NCBI RefSeq assembly: GCF_029846175.1
Contig: NZ_JARWAC010000004.1
Coordinates: forward strand, 372,001 to 436,000
Length of the DNA stretch: 64,000 nt
Origin: Sphaerisporangium sp. TRM90804
GTDB taxonomy: Bacteria > Actinomycetota > Actinomycetes > Streptosporangiales > Streptosporangiaceae
Direction: 5' to 3'
Below, piece by piece: positions 8,217 through 17,970 of this stretch. The position numbers and the translations under genes were made by a program. Position 1 is the first letter of the stretch. Each line of letters begins with the position of its first letter. The notes beneath the pieces are model-generated. The model was not told the origin of the DNA. It saw nothing but the letters and a program-made list of their open reading frames with translations, and ran no database searches.

Positions 8217-8894
8217 ATGTCTGGCGCAAGCATCAGCCTCGACGAGGCCCTCGACCTCACGCGCACCGGTGACGTCTGGCTGTTCCGGGGGCGCACCGTG
8301 CCCGACCGGGCCATCCAGGTGACGACGAACAGCCCGGTCAACCACGTCGGCATGTCCGTCGTGATCGAAGACCTGCCCCCGCTGATGTGGCACGCGGAGC
8401 TCGGCCGGTCCCTGCCCGACATGTGGTCGGGCACCCACCAGCGCGGCGTCCAGCTCCACGACCTGCGCGACGCGGTGGTGGTCTGGGCCACCCGGTACGG
8501 GCAGCGGGGGTGGCTGCGGCAGCTCGACCGTCCGGTGAGCCGCGAGATGGAGGACGCCGTGCTGCGCACGATCGCCCGCCTGGACGGCACGCCGTTCCCG
8601 TCCACGGCGCGGCTGGCCGGGCGCTGGCTGCGCGGCCGGGTGCCCATCCCCAGGCGGCGGCTGACGGAGGCGGCCCTGGAGACGGCGTACTGCGCGGAGG
8701 TCGTGGCGTCGACGTACCAGGCCATGGGGCTGCTCCCGGCCGAGCGCGGCCCCCACTGGTACGACCCCGGCCGGTTCTGGAGCGGCGACGACCTGGAGCT
8801 GTCGAACGGCGCGCGCCTGGGCGGCGAGATCGCCGTCCGCATCCCCCCGGACGCCCGCGCGACGCGTGGCGCACGCGCCGAGACCGGCGCCTGA
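8217..8894 (+). CDS. YiiX/YebB-like permuted NlpC/P60 papain-fold protein
   Basis: 225 residues, leaderless ATG at 8217. GDVWLFRGRTVPDRAIQ followed by NSPVNHVGMSV matches the first half of permuted NlpC/P60-like (YiiX/YebB) proteins, where the His of NHVG is catalytic. The Cys comes late, in TAYCAEVVASTYQAMG at about residues 158-173. That His-before-Cys order is the circular permutation typical of this family. There is no signal peptide. Family members act as amidases, acyltransferases or peptidases on lipids or peptidoglycan fragments; the substrate here is unknown. It is coupled by a shared promoter to the small membrane protein at 7915, which might be a partner. Confidence 0.75.
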   Translation: MSGASISLDEALDLTRTGDVWLFRGRTVPDRAIQVTTNSPVNHVGMSVVIEDLPPLMWHAELGRSLPDMWSGTHQRGVQLHDLRDAVVVWATRYGQRGWLRQLDRPVSREMEDAVLRTIARLDGTPFPSTARLAGRWLRGRVPIPRRRLTEAALETAYCAEVVASTYQAMGLLPAERGPHWYDPGRFWSGDDLELSNGARLGGEIAVRIPPDARATRGARAETGA

Positions 8895-8968
8895 CGTCCA
8901 AGGGCCCGGAGCCGGGGCACCCGCGCCCGGGCCAGGCGAACGCGGCGACGGGCCCACCGCTCCGGAGG

Positions 8969-9052
8969 GCGGGTCGCGGGGCAGGGCGGATCGTCCCGGA
9001 AAGCGGGTCGCCGCACAAGGCGGATCGCCCCGCGAGGCGGGTCTCCGCGCGG
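8969..9052. repeat. 34-bp imperfect tandem repeat, 2.5 copies
   Basis: Units starting GCGGGTC begin at 8969, 9003 and 9037 and share a GGCGGATCG core. They fill the space between two convergent genes and stop at the hemerythrin stop codon. Confidence 0.6.
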
Positions 9053-9637
9053 TCAGACCTGCTTGTTCATGACCATCCGCACGACGTCGCGCGCGCGGTC
9101 GATGAGGGCGGCCGTCGGGCCGAGCAGGAGGTTCCTGGCGGCCGACTCCACTCCCGGGTGCGGGTGGGTGGGGGCGAGCGCCTCGGCCGCCCTGACCCCG
9201 GCCGCCATCGCGCGGCGCTCGGCCGGGTTGGTTCGTTCGAGCAGCAGGGGGAACTCGTCGCGCTCCTCGGCCCAGGCGTGGGCCAGCACCACGTTGCGCA
9301 GTTCCAGGAACTCGCGCGCGAAGTCGGGGTGGCCGGTGCCCGCCCGCTCCAGCCGGGTGAGCAGCATCTTGGCGTGTTTCTCCTCGTCGAGCCGCCGGTC
9401 GACCACCGCGCCGCCGTCCTCGGCGAGCAGTCGCGCGTACGGGTGCACGATCTCCTCCTCTGCGGTCTCGTGCACGGCGAGCAGCCGGACCAGGCGCTGG
9501 AACGCCTCTTCCCGCTCGTCACCGACGGCGCCCCTGACCTCGGCGAACAGCTCCTGGATCATGGCGTGCTGGCGCACCAGGAGGTCGATGACGTCGTTCT
9601 CGTTCATCACCTCGGGCGTCGCCTGACGGTCGTCCAT
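9053..9637 (-). CDS. Hemerythrin HHE-domain protein
   Basis: 194 residues from ATG 9637 (GGAAGGA upstream). It has the four-helix HHE pattern of carboxylate/histidine ligands: LLVRQHAMIQELF near residue 25, VHETAEEEIVHPY near 55-67, DEEKHAKML near 85 and AHAWAEERDEFP near 120. These residues would bind a non-heme di-iron centre able to carry O2 or NO or to sense redox state. Actinomycete members are linked to oxidative or nitrosative stress, though nothing nearby proves that role. It is monocistronic and divergent from the amylase genes. Confidence 0.85.
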   Translation of the reverse strand: MDDRQATPEVMNENDVIDLLVRQHAMIQELFAEVRGAVGDEREEAFQRLVRLLAVHETAEEEIVHPYARLLAEDGGAVVDRRLDEEKHAKMLLTRLERAGTGHPDFAREFLELRNVVLAHAWAEERDEFPLLLERTNPAERRAMAAGVRAAEALAPTHPHPGVESAARNLLLGPTAALIDRARDVVRMVMNKQV

Positions 9638-9995
9638 GACACCATCCTTCCCCGGCGGCCCGTGAGTCGGTGCGGGACACGCGGTACGGGCCGCTCCTCC
9701 CCGTGCTCACAGCCCTATCCAGATTTGGCGTGTCGAATACGACAAAGCCGTACTTTTCACCCCTAATCTCAACGGCCCCTCGGGAAACCGTCTTTCCCCA
9801 CGACCGATATGAGCACGCAGAGCACACGATCGACAGCGTTCGGTGATGCTCGCTGAGCATGGCCGGACACCCTTGGAGGGTGCCTCATGGCACTCTTTGC
9901 TGATTTTCAGGAAATTTCAGTAAGGCATTGCATAGATCCAGTCTTCTGAGTAACTTCCGGGCAACACCCTCGAAATACGACAAGTGGAGGCCCTC
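9638..9995. promoter_or_regulatory. Divergent regulatory region between hemerythrin and amylase-pullulanase genes
   Basis: There is no gene. Three perfect inverted repeats are visible: TGTCG-AATA-CGACA at 9731-9744, ATGCTC-GCT-GAGCAT at 9846-9860 and CACCC-TTGGA-GGGTG at 9868-9882. A direct repeat TTTCAG-GAAA-TTTCAG lies around 9905-9920, and AATACGACAA occurs at both 9737 and 9974. The TTTCAG pair resembles degenerate MalR-type half sites but does not match the TTGCAG elements found at the transporter locus. No good -35/-10 pair could be fixed. Confidence 0.5.
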
Positions 9996-12900
9996 GTGGT
10001 CTGGCCGCTCCCCCCACGGCCCTTGAGAAGGTCTCCCGCACGCCGGTCCGGCCCCCTGGTCGCCGCCGCGCTGGCGGCGGTCCTGTGCGCGTCGCCGGTC
10101 GCCCTCTCCCCCGCCTCCGCCGAGACGACCGCGCCCGCGGCGCCCACCGGCACGGTCGCGCCCGCCGCCCCGCCGCGGGACGCGGCGCCGCTGGTCTCGG
10201 CCGTGAGCACCGCGGCGGACCCGTCCGACAAGGAGCTGGCCAGGGACGCCCTGCGCTCCGACCTGTCGCGCGAGCGCTTCTACTTCCTGATGACCGACCG
10301 CTTCGCCAACGGCGAGACCGGCAACGACCGCGGCGGCCTGACCGGCGACCGGCTCGCCACCGGCTTCGACCCCGCCGACAAGGGCTTCTACCAGGGCGGC
10401 GACCTCAAGGGCCTGATCGGCAAGCTCGACTACGTCAAGAACCTCGGCAGCACCGCGATCTGGCTGACCCCGGCGTTCCGGAACCGGCCGGTGCAGGGCA
10501 CCGGCGCGAACGCGTCGGCCGGCTACCACGGCTACTGGATCACCGACTTCACCTCGATCGACCCGCACCTCGGCACCAACGCGCAGATGAGGCAGCTCGT
10601 CCGCGAGGCGCACCGGCGCGGGATGAAGGTCTTCTTCGACATCATCACCAACCACACCGCCGACGTCGTCGACTACCGGGAGAAGACCTACTCCTACCGG
10701 TCCAAGGCCGCCTACCCGTACGTCGACGTCGACGGCCGCCCGTTCGACGACACCGACTTCGCGGGCGAGGACGACTTCCCGAAGGTCGGCCTCGGCTCGT
10801 TCCCCTACACGCCGGTCGCGCCCAAGGGCGTCAAGACGCCGTCGTGGCTGAACGACCCGACGATGTACCACAACCGGGGCGACTCCTCCTTCAGCGGCGG
10901 CGAGAACGACGAGTACGGCGACTTCTCCGGCCTGGACGACCTGTGGACCGAACGCCCCGAGGTCGTCAAGGGCATGATCGACATCTACCGCACGTGGGTC
11001 CGCGAGACCGGCATCGACGGCTTCCGGATCGACACCGCCAAGCACGTCGACATGAGGTTCTGGGAGCGCTTCTCCCCCGCGCTGGACGGCTACGCGGCGC
11101 GCCTCGGCAACGACCGGTTCTTCATGTTCGGCGAGGTCTACTCCGGCGACCCCGCCGTGACCAGCCGCTACTCCACGCGCGGCGGCATGGACGCCACCCT
11201 GGACTTCCCGTTCCAGGAGGCGGCGCGCTCGTTCAGCGGCGGCACGGCCGGCGCCGCGCGCCTGGCCCAGCTCTACGCGGGCGACGACCACCACACCGAC
11301 GCCGACGGCAACGCGTCCTCGCTGCCGACCTTCCTCGGCAACCACGACATGGGCCGGATCGGCCGGTTCGTCACCCAGGACAACCCCGGCGCGCCGGAGG
11401 CCGAGCTGCTCAGGCGCGACCTGCTCGCCCACGAGCTGATGTACCTCACCCGCGGCCAGCCGGTGGTCTACTACGGCGACGAGCAGGGCTTCACCGGCAA
11501 GGGCGGCGACAAGGACGCCCGGCAGACGATGTTCGCCTCCCGGACCGAGAGCTACCTGTCGGACCCGCTGATCGGCACGGACGCCACCCACGCCCAGGAC
11601 AACTTCACGCCCTCCCACCCGCTCTACCAGGGCATCGGCGCGCTGGCCGAGCTGCGCGACGCCCATCCCGCGCTGGCCGACGGCGCGCAGGTCGAGCGCC
11701 TGGCCACCGGCGGCCTCTACGCCTTCTCGCGCATCGGCGCCAAGGAGCAGGTCGAGTACGTGGTCGCGGTGAACAACGCCGAGACGGCCGCCACCGCCGG
11801 CGTCCCCACCTACTCCGCCGGCATGGCCTTCACCAAGGTGCACGGCGAGGGCGCGGCCACGGCCACCTCGGGCGCCGACCGGGCGCTGCGGGTCACCGTC
11901 CCCCCGCTGTCGGCGGTCGTCTACCGCGCCTCCGCCAAGCTGGCCGCCCCGGCGGCCGGGCCGGCCGTCTCGGTCGCGCTCCCGGGCGCCGAGATCAGCG
12001 GCCCGCCCGGCGACGGGCGCGTCCCGGTGACCGCGACGGTGCCGGGCACCGGGTTCGACCAGGTCACGTTCGCCGCCAAGGCCGGCGACGGCCCGTGGAG
12101 GGTGCTGGGCACCGACGACGCGCCCACCCCGGCCGAGGGCGGTCGCGCCTTCCGGGTGTTCCACGACCTGTCGGGGCTCGCGCCGGGCACGAAGGTGACC
12201 TACAAGGCCGTGGTGAAGGACTCCGCGGGCCGGTTCGCCGCCGCCACCGCGGCCGCCACCGTCGCCGCGCCGCCCGACCCGCAGGACCCGGGCGCCGTCA
12301 CCCGCGACTGGCTGGTGGTTCACTACCAGCGCGCCGACTACGACGGCTGGGGCCTGCACGTGTGGGGCGACGTCGAGCAGCCCACCGAGTGGGGCTCGCC
12401 GCTCCCGCTGCGCGGCGAGGACGCCTACGGCAGGTTCGCCTGGATCAAGCTGAAGCCGGGCGCCACCAGCGTCGGGATCATCGCCCACCGGGGCGACGAG
12501 AAGGACGGCGGCGACCGCCTGGTCAACCCGGCCAGGAACGGCGAGGTGTGGCTGGCCGAGGGCAGGCCTGACACCTTCGCCTCGCGCGCCGCCGCGCAGG
12601 GCTACGCGACCGTCCACTACAACCGCCCCGACGGCCAGTACGACGGCTGGGGCCTGCACCTGTGGGGCGACGGGCTGGCCGACGGCGCCGGCACCGACTG
12701 GGCCACCCCCCGCCCGCCCGACGGCGCCGACTCCTTCGGCCCGTTCTGGAAGGTGCCGCTGAAGGACGCCACCGTCCCGCTCAACTACATCGTGCACAAG
12801 GGCGACACCAAGGACCCCGGCCCCGACCAGTCGTTCACCCCCGCCGCCCAGCCGGAGGCGTACGTCAACTCAGGCGAGGCGCGGGTCCACCCGACCAGGG

Positions 12901-15863
12901 CCGCCGCCGAGAACGTGGCCGTGGTGCATTACCACCGCCCGGACGGGAACTACGACGACTGGGGACTGCACGTCTGGGGCGGCGCGGCGAACCCGACCGA
13001 ATGGGCGGCACCGGTGCGACCCGCCGGGACCGACGGCTTCGGTGTCTACTATCGGGTGCCGCTGGCCGAGGGGGCGACGAGCCTGAGCTACATCATCCAC
13101 AAGGGGGACGAGAAGGACCTCCCGGACGACCAGTCACTCGACGTGACCACCGCGGGCCACGAGGTGTGGCGGCTGGCGGCGACGCCGGGCCACCTGCTGC
13201 CGCAGCCTCCCGCGCGCGGCGCGGACGCCGACCTGTCCAAGGCGAGCGCCCACTGGATCGACCGGGGCACGCTCGCGTGGAAGGTGACCCCGTCGGCGTC
13301 CCAGCGCTACTCGCTGGCGTTCTCCGCCAAGGGCGACATCGTCCACGAGGACGGCGAGCTGACCGGCGACATCCGGCTCATCCGCCTGGTCGCCTCCCCC
13401 GCCGGGCTGAGCGACGCGCAGAAGGCCAAGTGGCCGCACCTGGCCGCCTACGCCGCGCTCACCGTCGACCCGCGTGACACCGGCCTGGTGCGCGAGGCGC
13501 TGCGCGGTCAGGTCGTCGCCGTCGAGCGTGACGCGGCCGGCCGCCTGCTCACCGCCACCGGCGTGCAGATCCCGGGCGTGCTGGACGACGTCTTCGCCAA
13601 GGCCGCGGACGCCAGGCTCGGCCCGGTGTGGCCGTCCTCGGGCGGTTCGGGCCCCACGGTCTCGGTGTGGGCGCCGACCGCGCAGGAGGTCGAGCTGGCG
13701 CTGTACCGCGGCCCGTCGGGCGGCGAGCGCACCGTCGAGCGCATGCGGCGCGACGACGCCACCGGCGTGTGGTCGGTGCGCGGCACGCCCGCGTGGAAGG
13801 GGCGGTACTACACGTTCCTGGTGACGGTGTACTCCCCGGCGGCGGGCGAGCGGGTCACCAACGAGGTGACCGATCCCTACAGCCTGTCGCTGGCGGCCGA
13901 CTCCACCCGCAGCCAGCTCGTCGACCTGGCCGACCGCGCGCTGAAGCCCGCCGGCTGGGACGGCCTGCGCAAGCCGGGGGCCGTGCGCCAGGACCAGGCG
14001 TCGGTGTACGAGCTGCACGTGCGCGACTTCTCCGCCTCCGACGCCTCGGTGCCGGCCGACCGGCGCGGCACGTACGCCGCGTTCGGCGGCGGCTCCGCCG
14101 GCATGCGGGAGCTGCGGTCGCTCGCGGCCGACGGCCTGACCCACGTCCACCTGTTGCCGGCGTTCGACATCGGCAGCGTCCCCGAGAAGCGAGCCGACCG
14201 CACCGAGCCGTCCTGCGATCTGGCGGCGATGCCGCCCGACTCCGAGGAGCAGCAGGCGTGCGTCGCGCGGACGGCGGCAAAGGACTCCTTCAACTGGGGC
14301 TACGACCCGGTGCACTACACCGTGCCTGAGGGCTCCTACTCGTCCGACCCCGACGGGTCGCGCCGCGTCGGGGAGTTCCGGTCGATGGTCGCCTCGCTGA
14401 ACGGCGCGGGGCTGCGGGCCGTCATGGACGTCGTCTACAACCACACCTACGCCGCCGGGCAGGACCCCAGGTCGGTGCTCGACAGGATCGTGCCCGGCTA
14501 CTACCACCGCCTGCTGGAGGACGGCACCGTCGCCACCTCCACCTGCTGCGCCAACACCGCGCCCGAGCACGCGATGATGGGCAAGCTGGTGGTCGACTCG
14601 GTTATCACCTGGGCCAGGGACTACAAGGTCGACGGCTTCCGCTTCGACCTGATGGGCCACCACCCGAAGGCCAACATGGTGGCGGTGCGTGCCGCGCTCG
14701 ACCGGCTGACGCCCGCGCGCGACGGCGTCGACGGCAAGGCGGTCGTGCTGTACGGCGAGGGCTGGAACTTCGGCGAGGTGGCGAACGACGCCCGCTTCGT
14801 CCAGGCCACCCAGGCCAACATGGCCGGCACCGGCATCGGCACCTTCAACGACCGGCTGCGCGACGCCGTGCGCGGCGGCGGGCCGTTCGACGAGGACCCC
14901 CGGGTGCAGGGCTTCGGCTCGGGCCTGGCCGGCGCGCCCAACGGCTCCCCGGCCAACGGCACCGCCGAGCAGCAGCGGGCCAGGCTGCTGGCCTACCACG
15001 ACCTGATCAAGGTGGGCCTGGCCGGCAACCTGCGCGACTTCCGGTTCACCGCCTCCTCGGGCAGGGAGGTGAAGGGCTCGGAGGTCGACTACAACGGCTC
15101 CCCGGCCGGTTACACCGCCGCGCCCGGCGAGGCGGTGACCTACGTCGACGCCCACGACAACGAGACCCTGTTCGACGCCCTAACCTACAAGCTGCCGCAG
15201 GCGACGCCGATGGCCGACCGGGTGCGCATGCAGGCGCTGTCCCTGGCCACGGCCGTGCTGTCGCAGGGCACCGCGTTCGCGCACGCCGGGAGCGAGCGGC
15301 TGCGCTCCAAGTCGCTCGACCGCAACTCCTACGACTCCGGCGACTGGTTCAACCGGCTGCTGTGGGACTGCGCGGCGGGCAACGGCTTCGGCGCCGGGCT
15401 GCCGCCCGAGGCCGACAACGGCCCCAAGTGGCAGTACGCCAGGCCGCTGTTGGCCGACCCGGCGCTCAAGCCCGACTGCGCGGCGATCAACGCGACCAGG
15501 GCGCGGTTCGGCGAGCTGCTGCGGATCCGCTCCTCCTCGCCGGTGTTCGCGCTCGGCTCGCTCGCCGAGGTGCAGAAGCGGCTGTCGTTCCCCGGCGGCG
15601 GCCCCGCCGAGACCCCCGGCCTGGTCACCATGCACCTGGACGCCTCGGGGATCGACCCGCGCTGGAAGTCGGTGACCGTCGTCTTCAACGCCACGCCCGA
15701 GCGGCGGTCGCAGACCGTGCCCGCGCTGAAGGGGGCCCAGGCGAACCTCCACCCCGTGCAGGCGTCCTCCGGCGACGCCGTCGTCAAGGCGTCCGCGTTC
15801 GACTCCTCGACCGGCACCCTGACCGTCCCGGCCCGCACGGTCGCGGTCTTCGTGCGGTCGTAG
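9996..15863 (+). CDS. Secreted bifunctional alpha-amylase / pullulanase with three CBM41 modules
   Basis: About 1955 residues, secreted. GTG 9996 is chosen because GGAGG at 9986-9990 sits 5 bases before it; the in-frame GTG 9984 would have no ribosome site. A signal peptide spans 1-42. First GH13 domain (about 90-640): Asp346 in GFRIDTAK, Glu380 in FGEVY and Asp451 in NHD. Three PUD/CBM41 starch-binding modules start at about 771, 868 and 972 (each with [11 protein letters not shown] or a close variant). A CBM48-like domain is near 1222 ([12 protein letters not shown]). The second GH13 domain, of the pullulanase subfamily, spans about 1330-1900: Asp1551 in [10 protein letters not shown], Glu1588 in YGEGWNFG and Asp1721 in AHDNE. 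It should cut alpha-1,4 and alpha-1,6 bonds of starch and pullulan. It is followed by another secreted amylase. Confidence 0.92.
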   Translation: MVWPLPPRPLRRSPARRSGPLVAAALAAVLCASPVALSPASAETTAPAAPTGTVAPAAPPRDAAPLVSAVSTAADPSDKELARDALRSDLSRERFYFLMTDRFANGETGNDRGGLTGDRLATGFDPADKGFYQGGDLKGLIGKLDYVKNLGSTAIWLTPAFRNRPVQGTGANASAGYHGYWITDFTSIDPHLGTNAQMRQLVREAHRRGMKVFFDIITNHTADVVDYREKTYSYRSKAAYPYVDVDGRPFDDTDFAGEDDFPKVGLGSFPYTPVAPKGVKTPSWLNDPTMYHNRGDSSFSGGENDEYGDFSGLDDLWTERPEVVKGMIDIYRTWVRETGIDGFRIDTAKHVDMRFWERFSPALDGYAARLGNDRFFMFGEVYSGDPAVTSRYSTRGGMDATLDFPFQEAARSFSGGTAGAARLAQLYAGDDHHTDADGNASSLPTFLGNHDMGRIGRFVTQDNPGAPEAELLRRDLLAHELMYLTRGQPVVYYGDEQGFTGKGGDKDARQTMFASRTESYLSDPLIGTDATHAQDNFTPSHPLYQGIGALAELRDAHPALADGAQVERLATGGLYAFSRIGAKEQVEYVVAVNNAETAATAGVPTYSAGMAFTKVHGEGAATATSGADRALRVTVPPLSAVVYRASAKLAAPAAGPAVSVALPGAEISGPPGDGRVPVTATVPGTGFDQVTFAAKAGDGPWRVLGTDDAPTPAEGGRAFRVFHDLSGLAPGTKVTYKAVVKDSAGRFAAATAAATVAAPPDPQDPGAVTRDWLVVHYQRADYDGWGLHVWGDVEQPTEWGSPLPLRGEDAYGRFAWIKLKPGATSVGIIAHRGDEKDGGDRLVNPARNGEVWLAEGRPDTFASRAAAQGYATVHYNRPDGQYDGWGLHLWGDGLADGAGTDWATPRPPDGADSFGPFWKVPLKDATVPLNYIVHKGDTKDPGPDQSFTPAAQPEAYVNSGEARVHPTRAAAENVAVVHYHRPDGNYDDWGLHVWGGAANPTEWAAPVRPAGTDGFGVYYRVPLAEGATSLSYIIHKGDEKDLPDDQSLDVTTAGHEVWRLAATPGHLLPQPPARGADADLSKASAHWIDRGTLAWKVTPSASQRYSLAFSAKGDIVHEDGELTGDIRLIRLVASPAGLSDAQKAKWPHLAAYAALTVDPRDTGLVREALRGQVVAVERDAAGRLLTATGVQIPGVLDDVFAKAADARLGPVWPSSGGSGPTVSVWAPTAQEVELALYRGPSGGERTVERMRRDDATGVWSVRGTPAWKGRYYTFLVTVYSPAAGERVTNEVTDPYSLSLAADSTRSQLVDLADRALKPAGWDGLRKPGAVRQDQASVYELHVRDFSASDASVPADRRGTYAAFGGGSAGMRELRSLAADGLTHVHLLPAFDIGSVPEKRADRTEPSCDLAAMPPDSEEQQACVARTAAKDSFNWGYDPVHYTVPEGSYSSDPDGSRRVGEFRSMVASLNGAGLRAVMDVVYNHTYAAGQDPRSVLDRIVPGYYHRLLEDGTVATSTCCANTAPEHAMMGKLVVDSVITWARDYKVDGFRFDLMGHHPKANMVAVRAALDRLTPARDGVDGKAVVLYGEGWNFGEVANDARFVQATQANMAGTGIGTFNDRLRDAVRGGGPFDEDPRVQGFGSGLAGAPNGSPANGTAEQQRARLLAYHDLIKVGLAGNLRDFRFTASSGREVKGSEVDYNGSPAGYTAAPGEAVTYVDAHDNETLFDALTYKLPQATPMADRVRMQALSLATAVLSQGTAFAHAGSERLRSKSLDRNSYDSGDWFNRLLWDCAAGNGFGAGLPPEADNGPKWQYARPLLADPALKPDCAAINATRARFGELLRIRSSSPVFALGSLAEVQKRLSFPGGGPAETPGLVTMHLDASGIDPRWKSVTVVFNATPERRSQTVPALKGAQANLHPVQASSGDAVVKASAFDSSTGTLTVPARTVAVFVRS

Positions 15864-15924
15864 GCACGAGCCCCTCCCCCGGCACGGCCCTCGCGACCCG
15901 AGACGGCCCGGCGGGAGGGCGCGG

Positions 15925-15957
15925 GCCGGGCCGGGTGCCGCAAACACCCGGCCCGGC
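15925..15957 (+). terminator. 13-bp GC hairpin between the two amylase genes
   Basis: GCCGGGCCGGGTG (15925-15937) pairs perfectly with 15945-15957 across a 7-nt loop. It ends 33 bases before the next start codon. It could terminate the upstream transcript or attenuate read-through. Confidence 0.6.
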
Positions 15958-15990
15958 AGGGAACCCGTCCATCAACCCTGGAGGCCCCAC

Positions 15991-17751
15991 GTGAGATCCT
16001 ACGAATCCCGCTCCTCCCGGCGGCCGGAGGCGTCCCCGCGCCTGGCCGTCGCCGCCCTGCTGGCCCTGCTGCTGTCCCTGCTGGCCGTCCCGCTGACGGC
16101 CGCGCCCGCGCAGGCGGCCCCGCCCGGCGACAAGGACGTCATCGCCAACCTCTTCGCCTGGAACTGGCCCTCGGTGTCGGCCGAGTGCACCAGCGTGCTG
16201 GGCCCGGCGGGGTACGGCGGCGTGCAGGTGTCGCCGCCGCAGGACTCGCTGAAGCGGTCGGGGGTGCACTCGTGGTGGGAGCTGTACCAGCCCGCCGCGT
16301 ACGACATCAACGGGCGGCTGGGCACCCGCGCCCAGTTCGCCTCCATGGTGCAGGCGTGCCACGCGGCCGGGGTCAAGGTGTACGCCGACGCGGTGATCAA
16401 CCACATGACCGGCCAGGGCGCCACGTCCTACGGCGGCAAGACGTTCAGCAAGTACGACTACCCGGGCACCTACTCCGCGGCCGACTTCCACTACTACCCG
16501 GACGACTGCGGCAACGGGGACAACGTCATCCACGACGTCGACTACGGCGGCAGCGCGCGCAACGTGCAGCAGTGCGAGCTGGTCGGCCTGTCGGACCTGG
16601 ACACCGGCGCGAGCTACGTGCGCTCGCGGCTGTCGGCGTACCTGAACGACCTGAGCAGCCTGGGCGTGGACGGCTTCCGCATCGACGCGGTCAAGCACAT
16701 GAGCCCGGCCGACCTGTCGGCGATCTACGGCGGGCTCAGCGGCTCGCCGTACATCTTCCAGGAGGTCATCTACGGCGCCGGCGAGGCCGTCCAGCCGAGC
16801 CAGTACACCGGCCTGGCCGACGTGATGGACTTCCAGTACGGGCGCTACCTCAAGCAGAAGTTCGAGGGAAACATCTCCGAGCTGCAGACCTTCGGGGCGT
16901 CCTGGGGCGGGATGCAGCCGAGCGACAAGGCCGTCACCTTCGTCACCAACCACGACACCGAGCGCAACGGCTCGACCCTGACCTACAAGAACGGCGCCAC
17001 GTACACGCTGGCCAACATCTTCCAGCTCGCGTGGACGCACGGCTCGCCGCAGGTGTACGACGGCTTCACCTTCACCGACCACGACTCCTCCCCGCCGTCG
17101 GACGGCAACGGGTACGTGACCGCGGCCAACTGCTCAAACGGGTGGACGTGCCTGCACCGCGACGGCGCGATCAACGGCATGGTGGGCTTCCGCAACGCGG
17201 TCAGGGGCACCTCGGTGGCCAACTGGAGCGCCCCCACCTCCAGCGTCATCGCCTTCAGCCGCGGCAACAAGGGGTGGGTGGCGATCAACAACGGCGGCGG
17301 CTCCCACACCGGCACGTTCGCCACCGGCCTGCCCGCCGGCACGTACGCCAACCTGACCGGCGCCGGCTCGGTGACGGTCGCCGCGAACGGCACCGCCACC
17401 GTCACCGTCCCGGCCAAGGCCGCGGTAGCCATCCGCACCGGCGGCCCCACCCCGCCCGCGTCGGTCGCCACGTCGTTCAACGTGAACGCCACGACCGCGT
17501 GGGGCCAGAACGTGTTCGTCACCGGCAACGTGGCCGAGCTGGGCAACTGGAGCCCCGCGGCCGCGGTGCCGCTGTCGTCGGCCGCCTACCCCGTGTGGCG
17601 CGCGACGGTGAACCTGCCCGCGAGCACGGCGGTGCAGTACAAGTACATCAAGAAGGACGGCGGCGGCGCGGTCGTCTGGGAGAGCGACCCCAACCGTTCT
17701 TTCACGACCCCCGCGAGCGGCACCGCCACGCGCAACGACACCTGGCGCTGA
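15991..17751 (+). CDS. Secreted alpha-amylase with C-terminal CBM20
   Basis: 586 residues from GTG 15991 (GGAGG 6 bases upstream). A signal peptide spans 1-42 and ends at AQA. The GH13 catalytic domain has Asp232 in GFRIDAVKHM, Glu258 in FQEVI and Asp322 in TNHDTER, all three catalytic residues of alpha-amylase. A CBM20 starch-binding domain fills about 492-586 (FNVNATTAWGQNVFVTGN, ELGNWSP, YKYIKKD). It should liquefy starch outside the cell. It lies 127 bp downstream of the amylase-pullulanase gene in the same direction. Confidence 0.93.
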   Translation: MRSYESRSSRRPEASPRLAVAALLALLLSLLAVPLTAAPAQAAPPGDKDVIANLFAWNWPSVSAECTSVLGPAGYGGVQVSPPQDSLKRSGVHSWWELYQPAAYDINGRLGTRAQFASMVQACHAAGVKVYADAVINHMTGQGATSYGGKTFSKYDYPGTYSAADFHYYPDDCGNGDNVIHDVDYGGSARNVQQCELVGLSDLDTGASYVRSRLSAYLNDLSSLGVDGFRIDAVKHMSPADLSAIYGGLSGSPYIFQEVIYGAGEAVQPSQYTGLADVMDFQYGRYLKQKFEGNISELQTFGASWGGMQPSDKAVTFVTNHDTERNGSTLTYKNGATYTLANIFQLAWTHGSPQVYDGFTFTDHDSSPPSDGNGYVTAANCSNGWTCLHRDGAINGMVGFRNAVRGTSVANWSAPTSSVIAFSRGNKGWVAINNGGGSHTGTFATGLPAGTYANLTGAGSVTVAANGTATVTVPAKAAVAIRTGGPTPPASVATSFNVNATTAWGQNVFVTGNVAELGNWSPAAAVPLSSAAYPVWRATVNLPASTAVQYKYIKKDGGGAVVWESDPNRSFTTPASGTATRNDTWR

Positions 17752-17764
17752 CCCGCGCCACCCG

Positions 17765-17791
17765 CCCCGGCCGCCGTCGAGGCGGCCGGGG
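17765..17791 (+). terminator. 11-bp GC hairpin after the amylase gene
   Basis: CCCCGGCCGCC / GGCGGCCGGGG with loop GTCGA, 13 bases past the stop. A typical GC-only actinobacterial terminator without a T-tract. Confidence 0.65.
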
Positions 17792-17845
17792 TCGCGGGCC
17801 GTCACGAGTGGACGGGCGGGCGAGGTCGCGGACCGTCACGAGTGG
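17791..17845. repeat. 21-bp direct repeat
   Basis: GTCGCGG(G/A)CCGTCACGAGTGG occurs at 17791-17811 and 17825-17845, with one difference and a 34-bp period. Confidence 0.6.
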
Positions 17846-17910
17846 GCAGCCGGCCCGGGTTCGAGAGGTGACCGGGTCAGAGCCGGCCGAGTCCGAGGCG
17901 GTCCGGGCCC

Positions 17911-17970
17911 AAGGCGATCCGGGCCAAGGCGATCCGGGCCAAGGCGATCCGGGCCAAGGCGATCCGGGTC
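17911..17970. repeat. 15-bp tandem repeat, four copies
   Basis: AAGGCGATCCGGGCC repeats head to tail at 17911, 17926, 17941 and 17956. Only the last copy differs (GTC ending), and there the final bases become the stop codon region of the EEP gene. A decayed fifth copy precedes it. Confidence 0.8.

Noticed and set aside
9905-9945. LacI operator in front of the amylase-pullulanase gene
   Set aside because: The TTTCAG direct repeat and GCATTGCAT are only loosely similar to the TTGCAG elements; too weak to call as a site of the same regulator.
9885-12797. 970-codon open frame antisense to the amylase-pullulanase gene
   Set aside because: Low-complexity Val/Gly/Arg/His translation with no domain; typical shadow of a GC-rich gene. 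The plus-strand gene has complete catalytic motifs.
17911-17970. CRISPR-like array
   Set aside because: The 15-bp units are head to tail with no spacers and no cas genes are present.
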